A stretch of DNA of 27,496 nt from WTAW01 sp964406575 (GTDB lineage Bacteria; Acidobacteriota; Aminicenantia; Aminicenantales; Aminicenantaceae), in NCBI GenBank assembly GCA_964406575.1, contig CAYOSH010000043.1, positions 1 to 27,496 on the forward strand. The letters are read 5' to 3'. The position numbers and the translations under genes were made by a program. The notes under the pieces were generated by a model. That model did no database searches. It saw nothing but the letters and a program-made list of their open reading frames with translations, and was not told where the DNA came from. Shown here piece by piece: positions 7,409 through 15,597 of the stretch; the stretch's first letter is position 1, and every line of letters starts with the position of its first letter.

Positions 7409-8266
7409 TTATCTCAGCATTCTGTGGAACAGCGCTTCGATATCCTTCTCGAATTCCTTGTTTTTGTCAATAAGAATCGAAATAAACCTTGCTCCGCCCT
7501 CATAAAAGGTGACGCGGGTGTAGGGTTGCTCAGTGCCCCCGTGGTTTTCTGCGAGGTCCAATTTTTTTCTGATCCTGTTCTCGATCAGGCGGGCAAAGCC
7601 CTCCTTCCATTCTTCCCAGACCATGTATTCAAAATCGGGGATGTTGAGGGTTTCCTTAAGGAAAGCGCGGCATCTGAACACTTTGTCCGCATCTCCATCC
7701 GAAGCTGCTTCCAGAAATATCGTGTAGATTTCCGAAAAATCAGTGTCTTCGTAAGGAAAAGGGTGATTAAGCTCCCACATGAAATCATTTTTCGCTTGAG
7801 CTGCCTGGGCGACACTCAACTCCGACTTGAGTTTGTACTCGCAGCAATCTGTCTGTGCGCAGTGGATAAACTCGTGGAAGATCATGACATATCCGGATAG
7901 GTCATCGAAGACTTCCTCTGAGACAACACACGCCATTTTGTTTTCGTAAAAATCCAGGGGGAAAGCGGCCCGTATGCCTTTGGGGACGATTAGGGCCGGT
8001 TTGGCTATTTTGGCGAGAGTATAACGCTTCCCGGATAAATCCAAGTCGAACACATAAAAGAGATCTGCCTCAACGATGGCGACAGGGTAGCGTTTTTTCA
8101 AAAAAGGGTGGATTCGTTCGATCTTTTTCTGGATGTCTAATAATTTTTGAAGACTCTCCTTATATTTCTCAACGATGATGGTCTGAGATTCCTCTTGTCC
8201 CCTTGACGAGGCATAGGTGGCTATCAAGAGCAAAAAGGTGCAAAGGATCATTGATGTTTTTCTCAT
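7409..8266 (-). CDS. Exported protein with HExxH motif, putative zinc peptidase
   Basis: A 285-aa protein with a Sec signal (MRKTSMILCTFLLLIATYASS, cleavage near the following residues). The motif HEFIHCAQ at about residues 131-138 is a canonical HExxH zinc site. A later glutamate in WKEGFARLIENR could be the third ligand, which would make it a gluzincin; this is inference. No named peptidase family is recognised. The start at 8266 is chosen because GAGGTG lies 4 nt upstream; the longer ATG at 8278 overlaps that site. It is followed by nothing in its own direction and ends tail-to-tail with the thioredoxin gene. Confidence 0.72.
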   Translation of the reverse strand: MRKTSMILCTFLLLIATYASSRGQEESQTIIVEKYKESLQKLLDIQKKIERIHPFLKKRYPVAIVEADLFYVFDLDLSGKRYTLAKIAKPALIVPKGIRAAFPLDFYENKMACVVSEEVFDDLSGYVMIFHEFIHCAQTDCCEYKLKSELSVAQAAQAKNDFMWELNHPFPYEDTDFSEIYTIFLEAASDGDADKVFRCRAFLKETLNIPDFEYMVWEEWKEGFARLIENRIRKKLDLAENHGGTEQPYTRVTFYEGGARFISILIDKNKEFEKDIEALFHRMLR

Positions 8267-8302
8267 GATGCACCTCATTATCAGCTCATCTCACTCTATC
8301 TC

Positions 8303-8340
8303 AATCATTCTTTGAAGCTTCTAATCATTGTTTAAAGCTT
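8303..8340. repeat. Two 18-bp direct repeats with 20-bp period upstream of the HExxH gene
   Basis: AATCATTCTTTGAAGCTT at 8303-8320 is repeated as AATCATTGTTTAAAGCTT at 8323-8340, with two differences in 18. The period is two helical turns. The pair lies 37-74 bp before the minus-strand start at 8266, a normal place for an activator or repressor site. The rest of the 143-bp gap to the acylase gene shows nothing else. Confidence 0.6.
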
Positions 8341-8409
8341 ACGATTCGTGAATAATCCATCTTTAGTGGAGTTATTTATAAAAGCTGCCGTGCGATGTGC
8401 TTCTCCTCA

Positions 8410-10863
8410 TCAATCCGGTTCAAGATTCGAGATCCGTTCCGCCACAGATAGGATTTTCTCTTTAGAGAAAAAGATGGGGAAGTATTTCCCTTTGAGCCAC
8501 ATCTTGAAGAGGTCGGCGTAATGGGGATTGTCCGGGTTTCCGGATTGCCCTGGACTGTTGCTCCCCACAGATAAATCCCAGTCTTCCAGGTCGGCAATGA
8601 TCCGGAAGGATGCGCCGGATGTTTGATTGTATCCGGCAGAGGTGTTGTTGACGGTGTTATTGTTTCCGCCCCGTGGCTCCGGTCCGAGGTCGAGAGTGGA
8701 GCGAATAGCCGTATTTACCGAAGAGGAAAGGGGATGTCGAATTTCGATGTGGTGAAATTTTGCCTGGCCGTACTGCCATTTGGACATGTTAGGGCCCAGG
8801 CGCTCTTCGATATCACGCATCGCCTCCTCCAGGCTGCGGATGAGCAAGGCATCCCGGGCCTCGGTCGGATTCGGGCCAAAGTGCCCGTCAGGAACGATCA
8901 AGAAATCCACCATTTTTTTGAGCGAGAGGATGGGGAAAATTTCTCTTGCAGCTTCCGGAATGTAACGGGCCCACACATTCTGCGAAAGCCGCCTCCGCCA
9001 GCTTTGGTAGAGGGTTGCCTCTATAGAATCCGCGTTCATCACAAAATCCCAGAGGAGGAGCATGCGGCGCGCTTTCTCAACTTTTTCTGAACTTGCGGTC
9101 AATCCTTTGAGAAGCGGGATCAGGGTTCTCGCCGGTAAGGAAAGAAAGTCGTGCTGGAACTCCATCATATCGGTCATGGTAAATTTTTGTGCGAAGCTGA
9201 GAAGCTCCAAAATACGGATGTAACGATATGGGTCTGTCCATATAAATCCGAGGGGATGGGGATAATCCTCAGGAAGGTTGTACTGGTTCGCCGTAGCGAT
9301 AAAACCCTGTGGCGGATTTGTCCGGTGAGGAAGTTCCTTGATGGGAAGATAATACAGCCACTCAAATCTTCCATCTCCAGGAATGGGAAGCAAGCCGGGC
9401 CAGTCTCTCCGGATGGGAGTGATTCCCACGGCTTGCCATCCGATGTTGTTTTCGACATCGGCCCACACCATGTTCTCAGACGGTGTATGCGAATAATTGC
9501 AGGCCTCTCTGAATTCTTCCCAGTTTTTTGCCTGATCCATGCGCAGGCTAGCCAGATAGGGTGCACCCCCCACATCCAGCCAGGCCGCACGCAGAGCATA
9601 GGCCTTATGATTTTCTGTGTCCTCGTACAAAACAGGGCCGTGAACAGTGAATTTAAGGTCGACTTCCACCGGCGTCTGTCCCTTGACAGGAATTGTCTCC
9701 CGAATCACCTTCATCTCTTCCCAGTTTCCTTTGTATTGGTACTGAAGAGGATTGGATGGATTCGTTTCATAGATGTAGAGGTCTTCCTGGTCGATAGCGA
9801 AGATAGTGAGGCCCCAGGCTCCGTAGGAATTGTGGCCAATGGAGACGCCGGGGAGGCAGGGCTCCCCTCCTCCGATAACATTCCACCCCGGAGCATTGAG
9901 ATGCACCCAGTACCTGAGCGAGGGTATCTGTTGGGACCGATGAGGATCATTGGCCAAGAGGGGATGTCCGGAGAAGGTGAGATCTCCGCTTATAACCCAG
10001 TTGTTGCTGCCCAGGTTCATTTCGTGGGAAAGATACTCAGGGGAAGAAAGCAGGGCAAGTGCATCGGGTGGAGTTTTGAAGAGAGAGGGAGGCATGGATT
10101 TTTCTCTCAAAGAGTTGTCCACAATGTCTTCGGGCTTGAATTTGACCGGTGCCCGAGATGCGGAATAGAGCTCAAGGATATCGTCTGTGATCAGAGAAAG
10201 ATCCACTCCTTCAAGCGGAACGAGGTCTGGGCCCTCAGGCTGAAAGTTTAGCAGGCTCTTCACTCTTGCTGATCCCATAAGCGTAACGGCTTGCGAAAGA
10301 GCCACTTCCTGTCGGAGATTCCGGAAGAGGCCGTTATGGCGGGAGATCACAACCTCCGGTGTCCAGTGGCCGGGGATAATGCCAAGAAGTGTAAATTCGA
10401 TAGGAAGGAGTCTGGGATTGTCTATTGCGTGATCGATGTAGCTGTTGATTCCGTTGACAAAAGCGTTGATGATAGCCTCTCCATCCGGATGGTAGTGATT
10501 CATCTCTTCCTTCATGTTCACCCGGGCTTTGAGAAGCCGGGCCCCGATGTCTTTTTTGAGAACTCTGGGTCCAAGGATCTCGGCGAGCGTTCCCGTGGCC
10601 TGGCGTCTCCAGATCTCGAGCTGGAACAATCTGTCTCTGGCGACATTGTAACCCTGTGCAAAAAAGACGTCCTTCTGGTTCTTTGCATAGATGTGAGAGA
10701 TCCCCCAACGGTCCTTGACGATCTCGACCGAATCCCAGAGCCCTTTGACGCGGAGCGTCTCATGTTGAACTTCCTCATATTGGGAAGAGGCAATACGTCC
10801 AAACGAAGTTAATGCAAACGCCATCAAAATCAAGGCTATAAATAAATATGCGCTTTTTTTCAT
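8410..10863 (-). CDS. Penicillin acylase family (S45) amidohydrolase, exported
   Basis: An 817-aa precursor with an N-terminal hydrophobic signal (residues 1-22). The alpha part carries DRWGISHIYAKNQKDVFFAQ and ARDRLFQLEIWRR, typical of S45 enzymes. The mature beta chain should begin at Ser286 in the motif LGSNNWVISG, where autocatalytic cleavage exposes the N-terminal Ser nucleophile. The C-terminal block NNTVNNTSAGYNQTSGAS and GQSGNPDNPHYADLF is also characteristic. Such periplasmic Ntn-hydrolases cleave amide-linked acyl groups (beta-lactams, acyl-homoserine lactones, N-acyl amino acids); the natural substrate here is unknown. AAAAAGGAG lies just upstream of the ATG. All key residues seem present, and there is no frameshift. 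Confidence 0.93.
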   Translation of the reverse strand: MKKSAYLFIALILMAFALTSFGRIASSQYEEVQHETLRVKGLWDSVEIVKDRWGISHIYAKNQKDVFFAQGYNVARDRLFQLEIWRRQATGTLAEILGPRVLKKDIGARLLKARVNMKEEMNHYHPDGEAIINAFVNGINSYIDHAIDNPRLLPIEFTLLGIIPGHWTPEVVISRHNGLFRNLRQEVALSQAVTLMGSARVKSLLNFQPEGPDLVPLEGVDLSLITDDILELYSASRAPVKFKPEDIVDNSLREKSMPPSLFKTPPDALALLSSPEYLSHEMNLGSNNWVISGDLTFSGHPLLANDPHRSQQIPSLRYWVHLNAPGWNVIGGGEPCLPGVSIGHNSYGAWGLTIFAIDQEDLYIYETNPSNPLQYQYKGNWEEMKVIRETIPVKGQTPVEVDLKFTVHGPVLYEDTENHKAYALRAAWLDVGGAPYLASLRMDQAKNWEEFREACNYSHTPSENMVWADVENNIGWQAVGITPIRRDWPGLLPIPGDGRFEWLYYLPIKELPHRTNPPQGFIATANQYNLPEDYPHPLGFIWTDPYRYIRILELLSFAQKFTMTDMMEFQHDFLSLPARTLIPLLKGLTASSEKVEKARRMLLLWDFVMNADSIEATLYQSWRRRLSQNVWARYIPEAAREIFPILSLKKMVDFLIVPDGHFGPNPTEARDALLIRSLEEAMRDIEERLGPNMSKWQYGQAKFHHIEIRHPLSSSVNTAIRSTLDLGPEPRGGNNNTVNNTSAGYNQTSGASFRIIADLEDWDLSVGSNSPGQSGNPDNPHYADLFKMWLKGKYFPIFFSKEKILSVAERISNLEPD

Positions 10864-10970
10864 GAGAGGCTCCTTTTTCTTCGAGGAGTTAAGAATCCAC
10901 TCCTTTTTCTATATCATTTTTTAACAATTTAAAAAAGGTCTTATTGTGAAAGGGGCGCCGTGCATGTATA

Positions 10971-11050
10971 TATAGGGTCCGTTTCCCGACGTAAAAGGTG
11001 AGAGTTCCCTTTCTGTTCACCCCTGGAAAAAGGTGACACTCCCCTTTTTT
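10971..11050. repeat. Repeat-rich divergent intergenic region (partial copy D and a GGTGA...CCCTTT pair)
   Basis: At 10971-10991 a fragment resembles the first half of the 45-nt dispersed repeat (TAGGGTCCGTTTCCC). It is followed by two copies of a different short unit: AAAAGGTGAGAGTTCCCTTT at 10993-11012 and a longer version, AAAAGGTGACACTCCCCTTT, at about 11028-11047. These lie between divergent genes, so they are not terminators. They look like degenerate REP elements. No promoter is convincing in this 265-bp gap. Confidence 0.5.
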
Positions 11051-11128
11051 ATCCCCTTTTTCTTTCATTAGACAACATGGGGTGATATGGATATAATGTT
11101 CCACTCAGAAAACACGAGGAGCGTTTTC

Positions 11129-11992
11129 ATGAAACGATTAGTGAGTCTGCTTGTCTGTTTCATTCTGTTATTCCCTTTTGGCCTCAAAGCATCTCCCAAG
11201 GGGTATCTCTTCATTATCGGAGGAGGGGAGAGGTCCGAGCGGATGATGAAGCGGTTCATCGCCTTGTCCGAAGGATTCCGCAGCGGGAAGATCATCATCT
11301 TTCCCATGGCTAGCAGTGTGCCGGAGGATGTGGGCCCGGAGCAGGCCCTCCAGCTCGAAAACCTTGGCGCGAAAAGTGTCAAATGCCACATATTGAGCCG
11401 TAAAGAAGCCATGCAGCCAGAGAACACAAAAATATTCGATGATATCGGGGGCGTGTTTTTTTCTGGAGGTGTGCAGTCGCGTCTGGCCGATATCCTCCTG
11501 GATACACCCATCCACAAAATGCTCGTGGATTTTTATGAGGCCGGGGGTGTCATCGGTGGGAAGAGTGCCGGAGCGGCCGTTATGAGTGAGATCATGATCA
11601 CCGGCGATGAGAGAAAAGTTGTGGAAGATGGACACGCATTCGAAACGATAGAGGCGGCCAATATCGTGACTGTCCGAGGATTTGGATTTATAAAGAGCGC
11701 CATCATCGACCAGCATTTTGTCAGGCGAAAAAGGCAAAACCGGCTACTCAGTCTTATGGTTGAAAACCCAGAACTCTTAGGTGTCGGGATAGACGAGTCA
11801 ACAGCAATCATCGTGAATCCGGACGGTATCTTTGAGGTGATCGGAGAACGGAATGTTATTGTGTACGATTTTTCTGGGGCGAAAGTGACAATATCCCCCT
11901 CTAAGGAAATATCTGCGCATAATGCTCGGCTGCACATTCTCAAACAAGGTGATCGTTTCGACCTTAAGAGAAGAGCGGTTTTAAACAACTGA
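11129..11992 (+). CDS. Cyanophycinase-like S51 peptidase, exported
   Basis: A 287-aa protein with a Sec-type signal (MKRLVSLLVCFILLFPFGLKA). Family S51 landmarks are present: YLFIIGGGE, the nucleophile elbow GGKSAGAAVMS with Ser146, IIDQHFVRRKRQNRL, and GIDESTAIIV. Cyanophycinase cleaves the Asp-Arg polymer cyanophycin to beta-Asp-Arg dipeptides; exported homologues in heterotrophs degrade external polymer or other isopeptides. The start at 11129 follows GAGGAG by 7 nt; the longer frame adds a signal-disrupting leader. A YfcC-type transporter gene begins 16 bp after its stop, suggesting a hydrolase-uptake pair. Plain cyanophycinase versus a general S51 dipeptidase cannot be decided here. Confidence 0.85.
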   Translation: MKRLVSLLVCFILLFPFGLKASPKGYLFIIGGGERSERMMKRFIALSEGFRSGKIIIFPMASSVPEDVGPEQALQLENLGAKSVKCHILSRKEAMQPENTKIFDDIGGVFFSGGVQSRLADILLDTPIHKMLVDFYEAGGVIGGKSAGAAVMSEIMITGDERKVVEDGHAFETIEAANIVTVRGFGFIKSAIIDQHFVRRKRQNRLLSLMVENPELLGVGIDESTAIIVNPDGIFEVIGERNVIVYDFSGAKVTISPSKEISAHNARLHILKQGDRFDLKRRAVLNN

Positions 11993-12008
11993 AGACCAAA
12001 AAGGCTGG

Positions 12009-13421
12009 ATGCAGGTGAAGATGAAAAAGATAAAACTCCCCCACACACTGGTTTTGATCTATGCTATGGTGGTCCTGACGGTCATCGCTACCTGGGTCGT
12101 CCCAGGGGGTGAATACCAGCGGGTCGAGAGAGAAGGCCGCACCATCCCTGTGGACGGGTCTTTTCAGTTTGTGGAGAGCCAGCCGCAGGGCCTAGGGGCA
12201 CTTTTTGTGTCGCCGATCAAAGGTTTTGTCGATGCCGCTTACATCATCATTTTCATTTTTGTGGTGGGCGGAGCCTTTGCCATTATCGACAGAACGGGAG
12301 CGATCACAGCCTTTATTCACAATTTGACCCTGCAATTTGGAAAGAGCAAGGCCATGCGGGCGCTGCTCATCCCTGTGACCATGATCGTTTTTTCTCTGGC
12401 AGGTGCGATCTTCGGCATGTGCGAGGAGACGATGCCCTTTGTCCTGATCTTTGTCCCCCTCGCTCTCTCCCTGGGCTATGATACGATCGTTGGAGTGTCC
12501 ATTCCTTTTTTGGGTGCTGCCGCCGGGTTTGCCGGCGCCTTCTTCAATCCCTTTACCGTAGGGATCGCTCAAGGGATCGCCGGCCTTCCCCTGTATTCGG
12601 GCGTGGGATACCGCCTGATCGCGTGGGCGATCGGCACAGCCATTGTGATTTTTATTGTCATGAACTATGCATCCCGTGTGCAAAAAAATCCCAAAATCAG
12701 CCCCACTTATGAGGATGACTTGAAGAGGAAAAAAGAGCTTGATCTCAACACCACTCAGGGTGAAAAAGTAGATCTCCTGGGCAAACACAAACGGATCCTC
12801 ATCGTCTTCCTCTGCGGCATGGCCGTTATGGTTTTCGGCATCTTGAAATACCGGTGGTTCATCAACGAGATCGCCGGCTTGTTTTTAGCTTTGGGGATTT
12901 TGAGCGGAATCCTCGGCCGACTGAGTTCAGAGGAATTGGCCACTGCGTTTGTCAGCGGAGCCAAGGATATGATCAACGCCGCGCTCATCATCGGCTGTGC
13001 CAGGGCCATCCTCGTCGTGGCCATGGATGGGAAAATTTTAGACACTGCTCTGTATGCGATGTCCAGCGCTATTAAAAATTTCCATCCGATCATCTCCTCA
13101 CAGTTGATGTTCATCAGTCAGTGTGCTATCAATTTCTTTGTCCATTCGGGGACGGCTCAAGCGGCGCTCACGATGCCTATTATGGCTCCGTTGGGAGACC
13201 TTGTGGGCATAACGCGACAGACCACGGTTTTCGCTTTCCAACTGGCCGAATACATCAATCCTGTACTGCCTACATCGGGGGTGACGATGGGTGTTCTCGG
13301 TCTCGCTCGATTGAGATGGGAGAAATGGGCGAAATGGCTCATCCCCCTCCTTATTATCTGGGTTATTTTTGCGCTCCTTTCCCTGATCCCCCCTGTTCTT
13401 ATGCGCTGGGGCCCAAATTGA
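12009..13421 (+). CDS. YfcC-family (DcuC-like ion transporter superfamily) permease
   Basis: A 470-aa protein with about 12 hydrophobic segments. The N-terminus (LPHTLVLIYAMVVLTVIATW, then VVPGGEYQRV) and the blocks IFGMCEETMPFVLIFVP and NFFVHSGTAQAALTMPIMAPL are typical of the YfcC / C4-dicarboxylate anaerobic carrier group. Members of this group include putative basic amino acid or dipeptide transporters. Its position just behind the cyanophycinase-like gene suggests uptake of Asp/Arg-containing products, but that is inference. A weak AAGG lies 4 nt before the ATG at 12009; the ATG at 12021 is an alternative start. No terminator is seen after it. Confidence 0.87.
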   Translation: MQVKMKKIKLPHTLVLIYAMVVLTVIATWVVPGGEYQRVEREGRTIPVDGSFQFVESQPQGLGALFVSPIKGFVDAAYIIIFIFVVGGAFAIIDRTGAITAFIHNLTLQFGKSKAMRALLIPVTMIVFSLAGAIFGMCEETMPFVLIFVPLALSLGYDTIVGVSIPFLGAAAGFAGAFFNPFTVGIAQGIAGLPLYSGVGYRLIAWAIGTAIVIFIVMNYASRVQKNPKISPTYEDDLKRKKELDLNTTQGEKVDLLGKHKRILIVFLCGMAVMVFGILKYRWFINEIAGLFLALGILSGILGRLSSEELATAFVSGAKDMINAALIIGCARAILVVAMDGKILDTALYAMSSAIKNFHPIISSQLMFISQCAINFFVHSGTAQAALTMPIMAPLGDLVGITRQTTVFAFQLAEYINPVLPTSGVTMGVLGLARLRWEKWAKWLIPLLIIWVIFALLSLIPPVLMRWGPN

Positions 13422-13515
13422 TCCGTCCGCCAGCCTGATCATTCCTCATAACCTGTTTCATTTGTGCCTCTTGACTTATGGCGAAATACCCTTAAAAAGA
13501 TTATGAATTGGATTG

Positions 13516-13684
13516 GGAAGCATTCTTATTTCCGTGATACTCTCAAGTCAAATGATAATAGCAGGAGCTCGTCACAGTCCATATTCGTCGAAGACCCCCC
13601 CACCCGCCACCATCCGACTCATAAGGACATTGACTCGCTCTTTTTTACGTCTAATGCCCTTATCACGGAAATAAGGATGCTTAT
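13516..13684. mobile_element. MITE-like element with 22-bp terminal inverted repeats and 9-bp target duplication
   Basis: The segments 13518-13539 (AAGCATTCTTATTTCC...) and 13661-13682 are inverted copies of each other over 22 bp with one mismatch. Just outside each, separated by two nt on both sides, is the identical 9-mer ATTGGATTG (13507-13515 and 13685-13693), as expected for a target-site duplication. The 121 bp between the inverted repeats has no convincing gene. This is the structure of a miniature inverted-repeat element mobilised by a transposase elsewhere. The whole gap 13422-13826 holds no supportable gene apart from this element and a weak promoter-like TTAACT-16-TATAAT at 13701-13728. 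Confidence 0.7.
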
Positions 13685-13826
13685 ATTGGATTGTAAATTT
13701 TTAACTCTTGGTACAATATCCATATAATAGTGAAAAAAGTGAATAAGGGTGTATGATGGGTAAATCCTCATGATCAAATGACGGATCGACAAGGACAACG
13801 AGATCCTGTCCCACCATTATTTTGTG

Positions 13827-14258
13827 CTATTCACAGAAGATCTTAACTGTCTCTTTTCCTTCCACATCGATCGTGAGGTCGTTTAAATGAGTGACGAGTT
13901 CTTCAAGGTCTTCGGGCTTTATGCTCGAAAAATCCATATTGATGCCTTTCTCATGCAGTGCATCATCCACTCTGCTCTGGACGTGTTTTGGCATAAATGC
14001 CGCCCACTTGAGCCCTGCCCGGATCAACTTCAAAGGAACGCGGATATTCACCCGTTCGCCTTTTTTATCATCCGGTCCCGGTTCCACCAAAACACGGAGG
14101 TATTTGTAGCTGGATTTTTCTCCTTGAGGAGAGTCCTCTGCGCCTTGTTTTTGATCGGAATCGACGGATGAGATCGCGGCAAGCAATTTCTCGGCCTCAT
14201 CCACGCTGATCTTTCCTTCAGCCAGCATATCCAGAATTTTTCGTCGGTTTTCTTTCAT
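13827..14258 (-). CDS. SHOCT-like domain protein, probable regulatory partner of DUF2089/DUF4097
   Basis: A 143-aa soluble protein. The N-terminus (RRKILDMLAEGKISVDEAEKLL) is a SHOCT-like helical motif of the kind found at the start of YvlB/DUF4097-associated proteins and at the end of DUF2089 proteins. A linker rich in Asp/Ser/Gln follows, then a conserved-looking region (YLRVLVEPGPDDKKGERVNIRVPLKLI) that continues to the C-terminus. Start 14258 is chosen for GGAGG 6 nt upstream. An earlier ATG at 14276 would overlap the stop of the preceding gene as ATGA, so translational coupling is possible either way. It forms an operon with the DUF2089 gene. Confidence 0.72.
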   Translation of the reverse strand: MKENRRKILDMLAEGKISVDEAEKLLAAISSVDSDQKQGAEDSPQGEKSSYKYLRVLVEPGPDDKKGERVNIRVPLKLIRAGLKWAAFMPKHVQSRVDDALHEKGINMDFSSIKPEDLEELVTHLNDLTIDVEGKETVKIFCE

Positions 14259-14272
14259 CGTGAACCTCCATA

Positions 14273-14641
14273 TCATTGTTCTCCCCGCAATTTTTTCACA
14301 GCCTCATCCACACTCAGCTCTCCTTTTTCCAACTGTTCGAGGATTTCACTCCGGGCAAGTGGGGGATTGATCTCCACAAATTCCAGTTGCCGGGAAATGC
14401 GGTTCAACCGGTTCTTCACTGTGGGGTAGCTGATCCCAAAGAGCTCTTCCATGTCCTTGATAGAGCCATGGCTTCGGACAAAAGCTGTCACAAATATCTG
14501 GTCCTCGAGCGTCAAGCGAGCAAGAGGCGGTAGCTCGAAGGTCCCTTCCAAAGCAATATCACCCTCTAAAAGCCTGACCCTCTCGACCAATAAGGGAGCA
14601 CCCCGGCTGATCTTTGTCAATTCTTGCCAATCTTTTGCCAT
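14273..14641 (-). CDS. DUF2089 family putative transcriptional regulator
   Basis: A 122-aa protein. The central part (LARLTLEDQIFVTAFVRSHGSIKDMEELFGISYPTVKNRLNRI) is a helix-turn-helix resembling sigma region 4 and characteristic of DUF2089. The C-terminal part (ILEQLEKGELSVDEAVKKL) is another SHOCT-like segment matching the start of the downstream partner. The family's usual N-terminal zinc ribbon (CPxCG) is absent, so this is the short form. It is transcribed from a strong promoter immediately upstream and diverges from the ECF sigma operon. DNA binding is likely; targets are unknown. Confidence 0.8.
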   Translation of the reverse strand: MAKDWQELTKISRGAPLLVERVRLLEGDIALEGTFELPPLARLTLEDQIFVTAFVRSHGSIKDMEELFGISYPTVKNRLNRISRQLEFVEINPPLARSEILEQLEKGELSVDEAVKKLRGEQ

Positions 14642-14671
14642 TTCTTCCTTCTTGAAACAATTTTCTTAATA

Positions 14672-14700
14672 AATATAAAAAAATAAATTAATATTGTCAA
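14672..14700 (-). promoter_or_regulatory. Strong sigma-70-type promoter of the DUF2089 operon
   Basis: On the minus strand, TTGACA (14700-14695) is followed after exactly 17 bp by TATATT (14677-14672). Transcription would begin near 14665, leaving a leader of about 25 nt with AAGGAAG before the ATG at 14641. The surrounding 14650-14760 is very AT-rich. On the plus strand, for the sigma factor gene, no equally good promoter is visible. A hairpin GTTGC-ACAGAG-GCAAC lies at 14834-14849. Confidence 0.75.
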
Positions 14701-14890
14701 GTATCAAATTAATATAATTTATTATTAATGCCATAAAAATTAAAATAATTCATTTCTTTAATAGAAACGATCTTTCTTCTATGTCCTTTGAAAAGCCTGG
14801 ACTAAATTATGTTTTTTCCATTTGTAAGAAAATGTTGCACAGAGGCAACCTTTTAGGCCGTTGTTTCATCTTTATATACGAGGGACAAAG

Positions 14891-15586
14891 ATGGATTATC
14901 CCACAATTTACCGAACACAAAACCTGACGCAAAACCTGCGAAGCATGGAAGAAGCCGTATGTGTTACAATAGGCGCAAACAGGACAGTTCGCACAATGAG
15001 CGAGGATCAAAAACAGGAACGCATGGAAATAGCGTCAGCCCATGTCGAGCACCTTAGGGATTGGATAAGGCAAAGCCGCGACGGCAACACGCAAGCCATG
15101 AGCGCCATCTACGAACACTTCAAGAGATCCATATATGGTTTAGCCTTCAAGTATACACGAAACCACGCTGTGGCAGAGGACCTCCTCCAAGACATTTTTG
15201 TGAAGGTTTTTTCCAATCTTCAGACCCTGGATAATGACAAGACATTTGTCGGATGGCTCTATCGGATAGCCGTGAACACATGTTTGAGCCACTTGCGAAC
15301 GCACAAGAGAATCTTCCAGAAAGAGGTTCCTTTTGATGAAGTGGAGGGTTTTGTGAATCACAAGGAGTCTCAAAAGCCGGAAGACATGATGGACAAAGCT
15401 CTGGATGAAGCCATACAGGGCCTTTCTCCCAGGTTGAAATCGGTGTTCATGCTCCACGACATCCAGGGATTCAAACATGCAGAGGTCGCCCAGATCATGG
15501 AATGTTCTGTGGGAACATCCAAATCCCAGCTTTTCAAGGCACGGATGAAACTTAGAAAACACCTTGAAAAGAAAAAAATGTTATGA
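14891..15586 (+). CDS. ECF (sigma-70 family) RNA polymerase sigma factor
   Basis: A 231-aa protein with sigma region 2 (AMSAIYEHFKRSIYGLAFKY, then HAVAEDLLQDIFVKVF) and region 4 (GLSPRLKSVFMLHDIQGFKHAEVAQIMECSVGTSKSQLFKARMKLR). It carries about 45 extra N-terminal residues compared with usual ECF factors, and M36 at 14996 could be an alternative start without a clear ribosome site. The start at 14891 has GAGGG 6 nt upstream. Its stop overlaps an ATG of the anti-sigma reading frame (ATGA), a typical sigma/anti-sigma coupling. It probably controls the downstream DUF4097 genes (inference). Confidence 0.92.
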   Translation: MDYPTIYRTQNLTQNLRSMEEAVCVTIGANRTVRTMSEDQKQERMEIASAHVEHLRDWIRQSRDGNTQAMSAIYEHFKRSIYGLAFKYTRNHAVAEDLLQDIFVKVFSNLQTLDNDKTFVGWLYRIAVNTCLSHLRTHKRIFQKEVPFDEVEGFVNHKESQKPEDMMDKALDEAIQGLSPRLKSVFMLHDIQGFKHAEVAQIMECSVGTSKSQLFKARMKLRKHLEKKKML

Positions 15587-15597
15587 GGAGAAATCCG

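Noticed and set aside
7398..7411. Convergent genes with only 8 bp between stop codons (thioredoxin and HExxH protein).
   Set aside because: Tight convergent spacing is common in compact genomes; no terminator or overlap of interest is seen.
9151..10251. A 366-codon plus-strand frame opposite the penicillin acylase gene, and similar long antisense frames elsewhere.
   Set aside because: It is a shadow of the minus-strand acylase, which has full family motifs, a signal peptide and a ribosome site; the antisense frame has none.
13464..13727. An 87-codon plus-strand frame spanning the MITE-like element.
   Set aside because: No ribosome binding site, residue use unlike a folded protein, and it crosses both inverted repeats of the element.
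14764..14785. A GAAAC ... GTC pair upstream of the sigma factor gene, resembling an ECF self-regulated promoter.
   Set aside because: The distance between the two elements is about 14 nt, shorter than the usual 16-17, and both words are short enough to occur by chance.
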